From contig CAADRB010000010.1 of assembly GCA_900708905.1 (NCBI GenBank), forward strand, positions 2,549,770-2,613,769: DNA of 64,000 bases, written 5' to 3'. Both the position numbers and the translations under genes were made by a program. Source of the DNA: Hymenolepis diminuta. Lineage: Eukaryota; Platyhelminthes; Cestoda; Cyclophyllidea; Hymenolepididae. Below, one piece after another: positions 1 to 13,510 of this stretch. The notes below the pieces were generated by a model that did not search any database, had not been told where the DNA came from, and saw only the letters and a program-made list of their open reading frames with translations. Each line of letters opens with the position of its first letter. Positions within the stretch are counted from its first letter, which is position 1.

Positions 1-605
1 AACAAAAGCAGAATAAGGGAGCTTTAAATAACAACTGATCGAGAAATCAATCACACTTTTTGGCTCACAGAAATTGATTTGGATATTATCAGGGTTGCAA
101 AATGGAGTTAGGAAGAAAAAATCATTTTCGTTTTGGAGAAGATAATGAAATACAAGTAAACCTGCTCCGTGATAAATCACAAGATTATTGCTTATAAAAC
201 ATCAGCAGAAATGCGGATTCATGTCTTCTCAAGTCTATGTTAAAAAAGGATATGTATATAGCTTTATAATTGATTGGTTAATTTGATTTTAATTGACTTA
301 ATTTTACCTATTATGCAAATGTGTAATGCGGTTTTTACATGCTTTTCGTAACTTTCTTCGATTTCATAAACTTTGAAGTTATATTATTAATTAAGTTCAT
401 TCAATACTAATGCGTCATTGCAAAAATAAACTATTTTATCATAAAAAAATTGACACCCATACATAAAGGAGGTCCAATTTCTGCTAGCATAACTGGTTCA
501 ATGCAATATGCTTTAAATGCTTAAATTCTTACAACAAAATCATATAGATGAGACTAGCAAATCCGTTTTCACTTTGGTAAAGCCCACCGGAGTTGATAAT
601 AATTA
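1..605. other. AT-rich non-coding DNA, nothing recognised
   Basis: Both strands are interrupted by frequent stops. I see no splice-bounded open segment, RNA gene or repeat that matches elsewhere in the window. Confidence 0.6.
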
Positions 606-609
606 TAAC

Positions 610-755
610 ATTGTGAAATAGTAGCGCAGTGGTTAACGTGCACGTCTGCGAAGTCAGAGGTCACATGTACATTGCTCATCGTCGCACACCTGGTGGCCAA
701 TCGTACTTTGGTTAATAAAAGGGATGAAAGATATAATTTCCTCACCAGAAGTTCC
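610..755 (+). repeat. tRNA-derived SINE-like repeat, copy A
   Basis: Positions 622-632 read TAGCGCAGTGG, a good RNA polymerase III box A (TRGCNNAGTGG), followed by a degenerate tRNA-like body. The downstream part shares ordered blocks with the minus-strand copy at 15371-15530: TGGCCAATC, then TTGGTTAA, then CTCACCAG-AAG-TCC. The stretch CACGTCTGCGAAGTCAGAGG also matches the copy at 39541-39650. A tRNA-like head with a shared non-tRNA body is the structure of a SINE. Box B is decayed, so this copy is probably silent. No poly-A or target-site duplication was found to fix the ends. Confidence 0.55.
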
Positions 756-1374
756 ATTGATGTCTCTCTCTATCCCAAGATGAAAAACGTTTTCCTAAAT
801 AGGCTTTGGAGTTATCATTATTAGTATAAAGTAGTAAATCCACAATTCGAATGAGACGATTCACTTTTTTCATATGATTTTATTCCTTACTTCTTTTTGG
901 TCTTCTATTGCCTTTCTCTCTCCCTCCCAACGAACTACATTTTTGATTCTCATGTTCATATGCTTTCCTAAGACTAATGACTACGTATACATTTGGCTAA
1001 TCAAGAATAATATAGATATATAATGGGATAAAGAAAATAAAACTTTGGCCAACTTCATATCTTGATATGTTTGAGGATGTCTAGTTTTGATGGGGCCCTA
1101 AAAAATGAAAAAACTTGAATCAATTTGGACTGTTTGTTGATTTTTATCAATAGAAGTTTATATTCGATCACAGTTTCGAAGTTACTTATTTTGAAAACTA
1201 TTCATGATTAATTGGACAGCAGAACAGAGCTTAATATGAAATTACGGTTATTTAAAATGAATTTTATGTTAGTATCCAACTCTTCTACATAGCTAGCGTA
1301 TAGTTGGTAACCGCATTCATTATTATAATCTAAAACAATGTCTTAAAGTTCTATAGATTTTCATTGGGAGGAAG
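756..1374. other. AT-rich non-coding DNA, nothing recognised
   Basis: There are stops in all frames. A short pyrimidine-rich tract lies at about 895-935. No gene, RNA or clear repeat is visible. Confidence 0.6.
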
Positions 1375-1715
1375 CAAATGAAATTGGGTAAGTGGCGATA
1401 GAAGCGGGCTAAGAGGGGAGAATCGAAGAGAATTCGCTTAATTTTCGGATTCGGATTGTAAAATGTTCCTTTAATAGCAATTCAATGCCTTATGTTTTAA
1501 AATTCAAGTTTTATAACTCGGCCTCTGAATTGCTGATTGAATTCCTATCCACAATCTATGGTGTTAATTGACCGTTTTTTAATGATGACAATCGACCTTA
1601 CCTCTCCAGGTTATTTTTCCTTTTGAAGGCCGAAAATCAGCATGACATTACATGATCTCAAACTATTTACATCATCTTAACATGCCAGAGGTCAAAAATC
1701 AATATAGGATTTAAT
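1375..1715 (+). repeat. interspersed repeat, copy 1 (partner at 62805-63125)
   Basis: This stretch aligns along its length with 62805-63125. Shared landmarks in the same order are AAATYGGGTAA, a GGGAATCGA-AGAGAA purine tract, TTCGRATTCGGATTG, TTTAATAGCAATTCA or its close variant, and a run around TTACATcATCTTAaCAT near the 3' side. The copies are diverged by substitutions and small indels, so insertion is old. No open frame, terminal inverted repeat or tRNA-like head is visible, so the class is unknown. Confidence 0.6.
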
Positions 1716-4700
1716 TAGATTGGAATCCACACAATGGAATAAGGAATAAATTGCAGTAAATTTTATTTTCCATAAATTAAAGACAATTATAATTTTTGAA
1801 CTAAAACTTTACGTTACAATTAGTAGCAAGTGATAATAATTTTTATAAAATTTATTGCCTTAAAACTGTCCGAAGATAAAAAGTTCATCTTCTCTCCAGT
1901 AATTAAAGGAATAAATTTAGCTCCTTCGGCTCCTGTTAATTTAAAATCAAATATCCATTGATATTAATTTAAATAAACAAAAGAAGATCTAGATTCCAAC
2001 TACAGATTGACGAATTCTTTCTTCTTGGATCCTTTAATTTGTAGTCTGAAAAATTTGTTTATAGTTTGAATAAAAAATTGATCGTATACAGAGGAGCCGG
2101 ATCTTCGGTGAGGAATTTGAATGCAAAATTGGCAATATTTTTTAGGGTCTTATGTTTTATTACTTTTGTTAATTTTATTTCAACCTATGAGTTTGATCAA
2201 AAGTTAATTTTTGAAGATGAAAAATTGGAACGTTTTCACTTGTATGAGAAAATCGCCGCATCGAGATTCTATCGGTGATATCATTAGTCTGTTCACTAAT
2301 TCAGCATCACTTTCAGGTTCAGTTATCTGTCAATATCTCATAATAACAAAAGTTTTCTCCTTCATTATACTTAACAGGCGTCTTCGTTTACTTTAGCGTC
2401 TTCTAGCTTTGGGTATACGGGTCTGGCAATTTAGTGATTCCGAGATGGGAGCTAGGCCACCCCAAGTATTTAAATTAGCAGTTTAGTATTGTGAACATTT
2501 CAGGTCAGTTTATTTCGAAGTTAGAATAAATCGGAAAACTACGATACAACTGTCAAACAAGTGACATTGAGTTTTGAGTACAGATCTTGAATTTTATTGA
2601 ACATTATACCTAAAATATCTGAAAATCTTAAATGCAAAGCGGTTCAAATGGAATGAATATTTATTTTTTCTTCCTTCTTTGTTCCCCATTTCTCAACCTA
2701 ATATACTTAGTCATATTTACATATTATTGTCAATATCTACGGGGTTTTATTAAAATAATTTTGCGTTGATAAGTAAACAAATAAACCGTGCGTTAGAGAT
2801 TTGTAAACTTGCGATGACTTACCAATGTTTGTGTACTAATGTTACACAATTTTCGTCTTTCGACATACTGTCCAGTGCAGGCCTTTGTCCCACGATCATT
2901 AAAATTCCTATCGATTTTATCTGTTATCGGAAATTTGCTCCTCTTATCTTTATTCCGCTCTTCCGTAACTCTTTAGACTTGTTGGTAACATGACTGCCAA
3001 ATTTTATTTCTTATTAAATATTCTACCACCGTATCTGTTTATTTCCGTAGTGCTACTTACGCATCTTGGAAGGACAATAATAAAACATGTTTTATCTGTT
3101 TTTGTCAATGGCTTCTAAGCTGGAGCTCCTCTTGACTAGAGTTTTTGAAGATAAGGAAAAAATGCTTGGATCATTATGCATTCCTAATAAAAGTATAGTT
3201 AAATAATATGGTGGTTTTAATGAGTTGATGCACACATGCTCGCATGAAAAATTGAAGATCTTTGGTTATAATATTTACGGAATGAGTCAAAATCGAATTT
3301 TCTAAAAAATTTCCTTTAGTTGTATTTTCTGTAAAAAATTTTAATTTTATTCATTTAGATAAGGCGAAAATTAAACAATAAATTAAAGTTTAAACACGAA
3401 GAATAATTGACAAGCTGTTAAATCTATTTTATTTATAATTATCTAAAGATGGTTAAAAGAAATAAAAATTGATCGAAATATCGCTTACTTTTATTTTAAA
3501 AAAATTTAAGGGCTATTTCTTATCGGTAAAATAAAAAAGGAAACATGTTGGATAAAATGAAATATTTTTATCCAAAAAAGAAATTGAAGTAACAATATTA
3601 CATGGCTATTAATTTTATTATCAACTATTTAAAATTTTAAACAATCAATATTAATTTGGAGAAAATGGAGAATTTTGCTTAATCCAGCGAAGATTATTAA
3701 ATTGGGGGAATTTTGGCTATTTTGGAGGCTCTGAACTCTATAGCAAAACAATTCTCGAAATTTTCTCCCATTTAAAAGTATTGAAAGTGAAATAAATAAC
3801 GTAAAATCTTTTTTAAGACGTCTTTAAAGGAAATGGAGTTCCGATTTCAGAAGTATCTACGACCGTTTTCTAAACTTGCGCCAAAATTACACTTCTCAGC
3901 ACTCAATATTTCGTAAGTGCTTTGTGAGTAAATAAAGACATATAAAAATACAAAGTTAGCGAATATTAAGACCCAAAAAGGTACAATACTTCTTCATGGG
4001 ATTTAAATACGCCTTTTAGGTACTTATTTATTTCCTGATGCGCGAATCGTAAAGCGAACACATTCGAAACACCATATTGAGAATTAATTTTGAGTAAAAC
4101 CTCCATGAGTTGTATATAATTGATTATGTCAGGAGTGCCTTAGTTTAGGTTATCATATAGTAACCTGTAACTGCGTAGACTTCAGCGTGTCTGCTGATCT
4201 CTTAAATCATCTCAACCCATGATTAAATAAATATCTTCCCTCTCTTTGTAACTTGTTCACCCAAGTTCACCACATATTTACCCTTCTCTCTTCTCTCAAA
4301 CTCCTATTGACTAACACTTAGAGACAGGTCCTCCGGTCAGCTTCTCTTTCTACTAAGGTTCTAAAATCTGCTTCTCTCTTGCATCTCACTTCGATTCTGT
4401 TTTTGTTGACTCCTATAACTCGCTTATTTTTTTGCTACTCCTTACTAAACTAATATCACTAAAAAGGTTTTTTCTTACTTAACACTTTTAGTCAAATCTT
4501 GGGCAACCTCCTAATCTTAATCGATTATTTATTTTAACATTTAAATGCATAACGGAGAGAAATTATTCAAGTTTTTCAGCACTTTTAAAAATAAATTACT
4601 GACAGATATTTACGGTGGTATTAAAAATATATTTTCTGACATGACCGTTTTTACATTATTCAAGTAAATTAATTTCTATAAGCTAATTTAAATGCTAAAA

Positions 4701-7090
4701 TCACTGATTTAATTGAAAATTAAATGTGAATCATTTTCCTATCAAGCAGATTTTTCCCATACATTTAAGGAAAAGTTGCTTTAAATTGACGTTGAGGTAA
4801 TTGGAAGCGAGAAAAAATAAATCACCTAAAAAGAAAGTATTTGTCAAAATTGATGCAAAAGATGAATGAATATTACCGGACTTAAACAACTAAATATTCG
4901 CACCTTTCCTTCATCCTCTTCTCAATTTCCCTTTCCCTTACTTCCATTTCTATATATTTTTTTAAATTTATTATTCCATAAAGAAATAACAAAATTAAAC
5001 TTCTTCATCGAAAACCGATTAACAGAAAGTCCAAAAAGTATAATGAAGAGAGAGAATCAAATAGGGAGAGGATGAGAGCTAAGTGAAGGCATTAAAATTT
5101 ATACTCCATTTAATATTTAGACTTGATTAGCACAATATTTACTTAATGGATAGTTTGCGTAACAAAATTCGGATTTCATGATATATCCCTGGAATGTGGA
5201 CAATGGTCGTTGTTCGTCATGATGATCAGTCTTACCACTGCAATCCATTTTTCCTTCCGAATTTTAAGAAGAAATATGAGAGCAAAGAAAGTTAAATATT
5301 CCAATTAATCACTATTATTGCAATAATTTATTATTATTCATGCAATAACGAGAAGCTTTCTTCTAAGACCACTTGTTCGGCATGAGCATTTTTAATGCTC
5401 CAATTACGTTGACATTTTTATTATTTGTGCATATTATTTGGTAATATGTATGGAAGTTGGTCGCTGTAAAAACAGATTTTACATTGGTCGTAGTAAATAT
5501 CGCCAGTAATTTTACATCGCTTAAGTAGTTCTGTTAACGCAGAAAAAGAAAAAAGTTCTACTTTGAGTATTTTCACCAAAGGGTGTCTCTGATTTTTCAA
5601 AAATAGGTGCTATCTGCATTTGCCAGATGATGACTCATATCTTCTCTACCTAAACACCAACAGAATAACTCACAAAGGAGACAAAACCAGATATCTATTT
5701 CAAGTGTACCTTATTTACCTGTGATTCAATTCTACTGTCACATGTGAAATTTCAATGTGCAATCGACCCTCTTTATTACGCTTTTTTCTCTCCTCTCGTT
5801 TTCTCTGTTATCGTCTGATATACTGCTGATTCAATTCAACTTCCGTTCTTCCAATTTGGGAAGGGATATTGTCTCCTGTTAACCTCTACAAGTATAACTC
5901 AAAGGTATTCCTCAAACATAGTTTAATGTATCTTTACAGGGTTTAGCACTTCTTTATATCCCCTAATAAACAAAAATAAATTAGGTAATACTAACTGGAT
6001 AAGGGTAACAAATTAAATGTGTCTTTTGGAAAAATAAATTTTAAAATAAATTAGTTACTTTAATAGAACACTCTTTCGTGAGAACGTTATATGGCGTATA
6101 ATTGGGACCGATTTAAACCTCAAAACGTCCAAAAATAACTTTTCCGTCCTTTGAAATGGAGCAAAGATTAATATCTTAATTTAATTTGCTTAGTTTAATT
6201 TATTAATACAACATTGATCAGAATAGATCAACTAATTTAATGTTCAAATTAAATTAAGTTTTATTAATTTGATGCCAGCGTTTTATCCTGATCAACTTGT
6301 GATGCATTAAACTATTAAATTGTAGTAATAATTTTAAAAAATTAGTTAGGGATTAATATAAGAATATATACAACTTTCATATCGTCACGGCTCACTGACA
6401 AGTACTTGCATTCAAGTCTTTTGGTGATCTCATGTGAATAGTGAAAAAGGAATGAATCTTTAGCAGTTGAATGCTTTCGATAAAAGACTCTTTTTAATTA
6501 TAAATGACACCAACTCATTGAATTTTGATGAGTTCAGAGAAAAAACATTTCTAGATGCTCTGGGTGTTTTAAACGTGATAGAACTGTTGAGCTGGGGTCT
6601 GTCAGATTTTCATTTTAAATGATGGTAAGAGGGATTCTAACTTTGATATCAAGTTCTACTGTGCCTTAATATTTTTGAAATCGTGTACGCCTGTCATTAG
6701 AAGAAAATATCGGGTTAGCTTGTTTATTCAACTAGATGAATTTGAACTTGTTTAGATTTAGTAAATATAAAGCAATGCAAACTTTTGCTTTTGATGCTTC
6801 ATGACATCTAAAACTTTTTACTCAAAGACCTTGACAGCTGAGCCTTGATCAAAAACTCTCAAAACCTCAAAGAACTGAAACCAACTGAGATTATGCTGAA
6901 ATCTTGGTTTTAAGACAGAATCTTCTATTTTTTTCTCTTTTTGAGTTATACTCTAATTGAACTTTTGATACAAAGTTTTGTTCTGATGGACTAAATCAAA
7001 TTCAACAATTAGACCTCTGACTCTCCCGTAAGTTAAGATAAGTAAGTAGGTTAAATTTATATATATTTTAAATAAAATTTAAGGTGGTTG
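1716..7090. other. non-coding DNA without supported gene
   Basis: The longest open frames are 60-75 codons, which is the chance level for this composition. One of these (2066-2278, TTG start) begins with a basic, hydrophobic stretch, but it has no family resemblance or splice signals I trust. A pyrimidine-rich segment at about 4240-4400 is compositional. Homopurine and homopyrimidine runs and A/T homopolymers make up the rest. Confidence 0.55.
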
Positions 7091-7330
7091 TAAAGATGGT
7101 GCCGAAGTCAGGGCACAAGTGCTTAAATTGCGTGATATCGAGTTTGAGTTGAGTCGGTGACGCCAGAGAGCGCGGGAAAAGAGAAAAAACGGAATTGGGG
7201 AGAAGTAAGAGAAAGCATTTTGCTCTCAAATTGCCTTTCTGTGGACGACTGGATCAGACTTGAGACCAACGCCAACAGAAATGAGTGCAAAAGAGCAAAT
7301 CCGGAAGACACATTTTAAAAGAGGGAAGAC
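7091..7330. repeat. G/A-rich block 1
   Basis: This island is richer in G and purines than its surroundings, with runs such as GAGCGCGGGAAAAGAGAAAA. Its minus strand is free of stops for about 62 codons, which follows from the scarcity of T on the + strand. It resembles in composition and local words the blocks at 11280, 13180, 17215, 26455 and 36250, possibly one old repeat family, but I could not align them end to end. Confidence 0.35.
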
Positions 7331-10300
7331 AAAAATTACAAGTGTATTATGCACTCCACTTGATCTAAGTTCACATTAACATGATTTAAACGTACACAGC
7401 CTTCAATATAACATTCAATGTGCACTAGATATAAAAAATAGAGGCTTCCGATCTTGTAAGAGATTTTTTACATGTTGCAAGCGTTTCGTATGATTGGGGT
7501 CTGACGTAGAAATTAACTAGTTGAAATATTTCCGGTGATGATTGAACTTTACCTGCCAGTTAGAAAAAGGGACTTTTTATATTAATAGTCCTACTAATTT
7601 AATGAATTTTTAGATAAAATAATTCAAACTTATCCTTACAGATTTTGCAGAGTGTGAGGCAAATAAAATTCTATCGAAATTGCGGCTTAGGGGACCTAAT
7701 TCAGTAGACAAAATGACCTTTCATGAACACCCAGAAGAACGGCATAAACATTTAGAAAATCTTAATTTTAGTAATGTTTTCGGAAAGTTCTGTTAAAGAA
7801 GGATCAATTTTATATACACAATGTTTCAAAATGCTCGAATTGAGAGCTACGAAAAAACGCTGGCAATTATATCGCTACTTTATTTGTAGCTGACATGTTG
7901 ATATACTTGATGATATTAGGTTGGCCCCCTATAATCCACTAAACTCCGTTTTAATAGGTATTTTAGTTAATTTGGTTTAATTGCGCTTATTCCTCAGCTT
8001 CTTGTATCGATTGAGCACACTTCAGCAGCCTTTAAATAACTGGGGAAGGATCAGCATGTTTCATGAGAGGACAGTGTAGCGAAATTTCGTTACATAAAAT
8101 GAAATTATATTTATTTGATACGAACTTAATTTAATTAAAATGAATTAATTTTAAATTTTAATTTTGTATATTCACTGCTTTCGCAATAAAGATATGCTTT
8201 GGATAAGGTGCTGATTTTCATCTAAGTGATATTTAATGTGTCAAGAGGTCGATTTAATATGGAGATTGAAGTTCTGAAAAATTACAATAATTCGTGAAAT
8301 GTAGTTTCAGTTGGTCCATTTTTACCCTTAAGACTTTCTTGTGATATCCGCAGGCATTATGTTTAGTCGGAGCTTTTGAATAGACGGTTAACTGAGCAAA
8401 CACTTCGACATTTCATGAAAGTTTAACAACGTATTGGTTTGTAATTTTATAATTATAAATCCCGCAAGTCTAATGTTTTCAATTCAATGGTAGAAGAAAT
8501 CTTAAAAAGGTAGTCTCTATTCTAAAATTTCTTATAATTCCATTTGGGTAATATTCGGAAAAAGAGGTTAATTGGAATTAATGCTCAGTTATATTCAAAA
8601 TGTTAGTTGTTTAAATTGAATTAGTTAGTTGTTAAATTAGTTGTTTAAATATATAAAAATATATATATGTAGCCTTTCTTCCTGAATCCCTCGGAACTTA
8701 CTTGAACTGATTTGATCGTCCTTTTTGTTTATATGCCATTTGGAATCACAATCTTAATTTTTTAATTTTGCCATAGATTATAATAAGTCTCCTTTTATAA
8801 TTTACTAATATGAGTAAATAAAAATTAATAGGTTGAATAGTTCAATTTGCATCTCCTTGTTTATTTATGATAAGAAAAACTATTATAAGTGTTCAATCTA
8901 CTTTCACCTACTATTTGTGACTTCGATAGATTGCAAACGAATATTGTTTTGCTGAATTGTTTACAAAGCATGTAAATAATTTCGACATCCATTTATAAAT
9001 AACTAATCAATCACTCTGCCTTGCTTGGTATCAAATTACATCATTAGGGGTCATATGATACCAAGACCAAACTGCTACTTTCCGTGACAATAAAAACTTT
9101 TGCTTTGTCAATAGGAAAAAAATGCATCGGCATATATAAGCACAATAATGCTTTCTTTTTTTAAACTATGGTTATTTTCCCATAAATATGCAATTTTAAT
9201 TGAATGAATGAAATAATAAACCTTTCCATTTTTCCAACTATTTCGTTTGCAATATCAGAATGGAGGACAGAACGTGAAACTAATTCTGCTTAATCAAAAT
9301 AGCGCTATAATTCACATTTCTAAATCATTGTTCTAAATCAATGTAAAGCATTTTGAAATTATGCTGCATATAAGAAGATTCGAGTCGTGTGTACAGATTA
9401 AAATAGCAAAACCTGGACCTTTAGATTCCAAAATAAATCGTTTTACCACAAATTTTGTGTTGATTTAATTGCATTTTTTATTAGTTGCAATTTCTCTGAC
9501 CGATATTTCAGAAAAAGTAAGACCTATTTCATAATTTCCATTCCAGTTTAGCCTAACTTGAGATATATAAGTTGCATATTAGATAGGATTCATAAATGTG
9601 AAAGTAATACTTACTGGAGCACTGCTGAGTCCTGTTAATTTAAAAATCTTCCTGTCGGATACAACGAACGCTTATAAAGAAACTGGCCAAGAAATCACTT
9701 TCCTTTTTTTATGCTGCTGAATGTTTACTTTCATATAATTATTTTAAACTCAAGGTTACCCAACAAGGTGAAGAAAAAATGTTTCCCAAGGATATAATCT
9801 TTATAATTAAACGTCAAAATGCAGAAAAGGATAATAAAAAGAGCTCGCAGACCTCCTTCTTTAATATACTAGAATTTGAAATCTTTGCGCCCTATTGTCC
9901 AATTACCATCCTTGAAGAGGTGTTTAACTATATGCACTTATTATTAGATTACTTCACAAATTATCAGAGTATTAACTGTCATTACAAATATCAAATGTAA
10001 TCAGTCTAATAACTCTCAAAACAACGTGCATTAAGGAATATTATTTATTCTTACTAAATAAAATGAATGAATGGACATCGATATTTTAAATGCATTGTAT
10101 ATCATAATGATACTATTACTCGCTGTTATCATCAACCTTAACCTTACCAAAAAGGCAGTTATACTGATGAATCAGTTTTTAACGCAGAGGACTTGAATTC
10201 TTTGTCATTATGCAAGTGATCAGAACATCCATTTTGAACTTCAAGACGCTGGAGCTTAATGCATACCAGTGCAACAAATAAATATCGCAAGAAGTCAGAA

Positions 10301-10730
10301 TTTGGATCAAGAAAGTCTCTTTTGATATTTAATTTCCACTTTATACTCCTATTCTTATTATTTTATTTTGCTTAAACTTATCTTACTTGGGCTTAGAAAC
10401 ATATCCATGTCAAACGATGAGGTGCTTCGCTTTCCCATACACAATAATTTATCTCTTTTATACTTTATTTACATATATTAATCATAAGTATTTTGTTGTT
10501 TACAAGTGTCTACTTTAACTAAAAAACTGATGTTATTGTAATCAATAAGCACCGTCTGAAAGTTCATTTGGTTACCAGTTTTCGTAAAGCGTATTCACTA
10601 GACATGACGCAAACCCAATCACTAAAGTATTTTAAGTAAATTTTTTCTCTTTTAATTCATGTACTCAATAGAAAGATAAGTAAGATTAAAAATTTGAGCT
10701 TCTTGAGCAGTAATAAGTCTCGCTGTCTTT
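7331..10730. other. non-coding DNA without supported gene
   Basis: Frequent stops occur on both strands. A 73-codon frame at 9779-10000 has no recognisable motif and no splice sites that would support an exon. No repeats with partners elsewhere were noticed. Confidence 0.55.
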
Positions 10731-10732
10731 AA

Positions 10733-10815
10733 GTAAATCAGTGGTTAGTTAACAAGGCTGAAAACCAGGACTAGCGAGTTCGACGCTCATCGGTTCAGAT
10801 CCCGTAAAGTATACT
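10733..10815 (+). repeat. tRNA-derived SINE head or tRNA pseudogene
   Basis: Positions 10792-10802 read GGTTCAGATCC, a near-consensus pol III box B (GGTTCRANNCC). About 50 bp upstream is an ATCAGTGGTTAGTTAAC segment in the place and with the character of box A. The spacing fits a tRNA-like promoter, but the segment does not fold into an obvious complete cloverleaf. It is probably a relative of the SINE-like copies elsewhere in the window rather than a functional tRNA gene. Confidence 0.45.
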
Positions 10816-11094
10816 ATGATTGACTCCATATACACTTTCTTAATCAATTAATTATTATTCGTCCTTTTTTAAAAAAATCTAAACAAGCTGTTTGCTTATG
10901 ATCACTCCACGTGTAATCTTGTTCGGGTGTTGTATCCAGGTTTCCACCGCTATATCGACCTGATAAATATCGAAATTCTCTTCTCCAAGGAGCATCCTTC
11001 TACCTCTCTCTCCTCTAAGTAATATTATTCATTCAATGCTGGCTCATTCAATGCTTATCTAGCTATCATTTGCTTATGAAGTATTTTCTTTTGA
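10816..11094. other. non-coding DNA, nothing recognised
   Basis: The segment is pyrimidine-rich around 10970-11010 and has no open frame or matching repeat. Confidence 0.5.
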
Positions 11095-11142
11095 TTCATA
11101 TTAAAGACCTATGCTCTATTCATGTTAAAAATCTACACTCTA
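11095..11142 (+). repeat. imperfect tandem duplication, 2 x 24 bp
   Basis: Two adjacent 24-bp units (11095-11118 and 11119-11142) both begin TTCAT and end CTCTA. They agree at 19 of 24 positions, and all five differences are transitions. Confidence 0.6.
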
Positions 11143-11279
11143 TTTGCTGTCATTTTAAAATTCCAAATTTTTCCCGTCGATTATGATGTTTATTGATATT
11201 TTAATGTTAAATTCCGCTTGTTTATGAAGTGAATATGTATTTGTAAGTGAAAAACGAATGTTCAGCCAAGCATTTTCCT

Positions 11280-11470
11280 GACGGTAAAGAGCAGGAGACC
11301 ATCTTCTCAAATCAGAGGGTTAAATGCTAAGTGTGGGCAAAAGCACGTTATATAAAAGCGACGAATTTGCGAGTAAAAGAGAGAGCGGGAGAAAGGAACA
11401 AAGATTGCAAAATAAGAACAAGGCGCCAGCTTAGAGTATATAAAAAAATGAGTAGAAATAGTTGAGCCAT
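11280..11470. repeat. G/A-rich block 2
   Basis: This is a purine-rich island with AGAGAGAGCGGGAGAAAGG and the word AGAACAAGGCGCC, which recurs at about 19743. It has the same character as the blocks at 7091 and 13180. No gene is seen in it. Confidence 0.3.
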
Positions 11471-12939
11471 CGAATGTTAGCGATGGCCAAAAATCAATAA
11501 TCGATATGTAATTGCCCTTTGGACGAGGATGGGTGAAATATACAGCATTCAGTCAAACAAAAGTTTCAACTGAAACGGGTTGAATTAATATATTGTTCTA
11601 AAAAATGTTTCAGAAATAGGTAGATAAAAATCATGAAACCTGTTTTTATTTTCTGGACGTGACGAAATATTTTTCTTTGGAATTTGACATTTTGTGCTGC
11701 TAAATTCTCACTCAGGCACGAAAAATGCGCGAGAATAGTGTGGAAACATTCTAAGATTATTTTCAGCTTCGGTTTTATGTCCTTGTGAAGAAAACGATTA
11801 AAAGGGTGGAATAAATCATATTGAACTTTGAATTTGCAAAGTAGATGATCTGATGATTTTGAAGCTCAAATGATGTAATATTATTCTGATTACTAGAATT
11901 TCATTTTTGCTGTCTATTTTTTGACTTAAAATTAAACTTAAACTTAATTTTTAGTTTATTATTGTTTTTCCATGTTTAAATGTAATCTCATAATAAGTAT
12001 TTATAAAATTTGCACTTGCCATGAAAAAATAACTTGGTTCAGATTTGCCATCTGTGCCCTAATGAAATTAAAAAAAAGGTTTTGCAATTATGATGCTTCA
12101 ATGTGAGTGTGAAAGAGGAGGCCTAAGACCATTTCCCATGTTAACTTACCTTGTTCTTATGAGGGTAGTAGTGATATGATCCCCTATATTTAGATATCGA
12201 ATGCGATATTGTGTTAAGTATACACACTCTTCTGTTTTTAATTAACCCATCAAAATTATTTTACTGCGTCAAGTGTTATCTTTGTAACTTAGATACCATA
12301 AATCGGGTTTGCTTTGTCCACAAAGGTCCTCTTCTGGATTTCTAGACGAAGAAAATCATGGCCGTTGATCTCTAATATTGAGGTTCATTTATAAGGTGCC
12401 AAATATAATGAGGACTGTAACAATTATAAAAAATTAAATATAATCGACATTATTCTGTTTTTTGGGCGAAAGAAAGAACTTGATACAGTATTTTAAAAAA
12501 TTTTGAAAATCGGATAACAGTGTACCTGAGCAATTATTCAATTTAACAAAAATCGGCAAGCGTTGGAATTAAAAAAATCTTCTTTTGTTTTTGATCATGC
12601 CGTATTTCATGAAAGTGGAGATATCCATTAAGCAGTTCATTTTACTAATGCAATACAGAAAAAAGAGACAGGAAAGTGCTATGGGTAGTTTTTAAGGTGA
12701 AAAATAGGTATTCATTGCCCTAGGCTCACTTTTTACTGGCTGATATGGAAAAAATATCTGCTAAATCAATTAAGTCAACTGGTTTGTGATTTTGTCGGAT
12801 AAGACATATGAAAATGTTCCCCGATTTAGAAACTAATAAATTTGAATCTTTGCTTGTTTTTATGAGTCTATTTATAATACTTTCTAAATAAAAATGAATA
12901 GTCTAAGTTTGCCGTTTATCCAGATCAAATTATATTTGT
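11471..12939. other. non-coding DNA, nothing recognised
   Basis: Stops are frequent in all frames, and there is no RNA gene, splice-bounded segment or matching repeat. Confidence 0.55.
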
Positions 12940-12958
12940 TATATATATATATATATAT
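12940..12958. repeat. (TA)n microsatellite
   Basis: An uninterrupted TA dinucleotide run of about nine and a half units. Confidence 0.95.
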
Positions 12959-13180
12959 CGCAATAATTAATTCAGGCTAATAAATCTAGAATAATAATTG
13001 TAATAACTGCTAAATTCAATAAATGGACATAGATACAATCTGTAACGGGATTGCGATGCAAAGAATAAAATATTAAAACACAAAAGCTGTTTAGTTAAAA
13101 ATAACGCAACTCATATTTTTCCAAGAAAGTGTAGAAAATTGGATGGAAATTCAATAGCCTGTTGTGTTGGCGTTAGGGTA
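12959..13180. other. non-coding DNA, nothing recognised
   Basis: A short AT-rich spacer between the microsatellite and the next purine-rich block. Confidence 0.5.
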
Positions 13181-13510
13181 ACAACTAAAGCCTGGCAGCT
13201 AACGAAGTACCAACAGTTACAAAAAATAGGACACAAGGAGTTGCGTAGGCCAACCTTTATTGAATAAGCCACGAAGGGAATTCGAGCAAGTAAGAGAGAT
13301 AAAGGAGAGAGAAGAACAAAGAGAAAAGTAAGAGAAGGTAAATGACAAGTGGGCGTCTGTGCATGTGTAAGTGGAAATGCAAAGACGAGTCACTTGGGGA
13401 AGGGCGCGCAAAATATGAGTGCAGATGTACCTTCAAATAAAACAGGACAGTTATAGAAAAGAGGAGAATCGATAAACTCGTCTAGGCATGACAGATAGGG
13501 GTTTAAGTCA
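13181..13510. repeat. G/A-rich block 3
   Basis: A purine-rich island with AGAGAGATAAAGGAGAGAGA and a GC-richer 3' half. The minus strand is open for 64 codons, but the peptide is low-complexity Ser/Leu/Phe, as expected for the complement of a GA tract. The words CAACCTTTATTGAATAAGC and TGTGCATGTGTAAGTG loosely match GGCTTTATTGAGCG and TGTGTGAATGCGGAAGTG in the block at 26455, which is the best sign that these blocks share ancestry. Confidence 0.35.
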
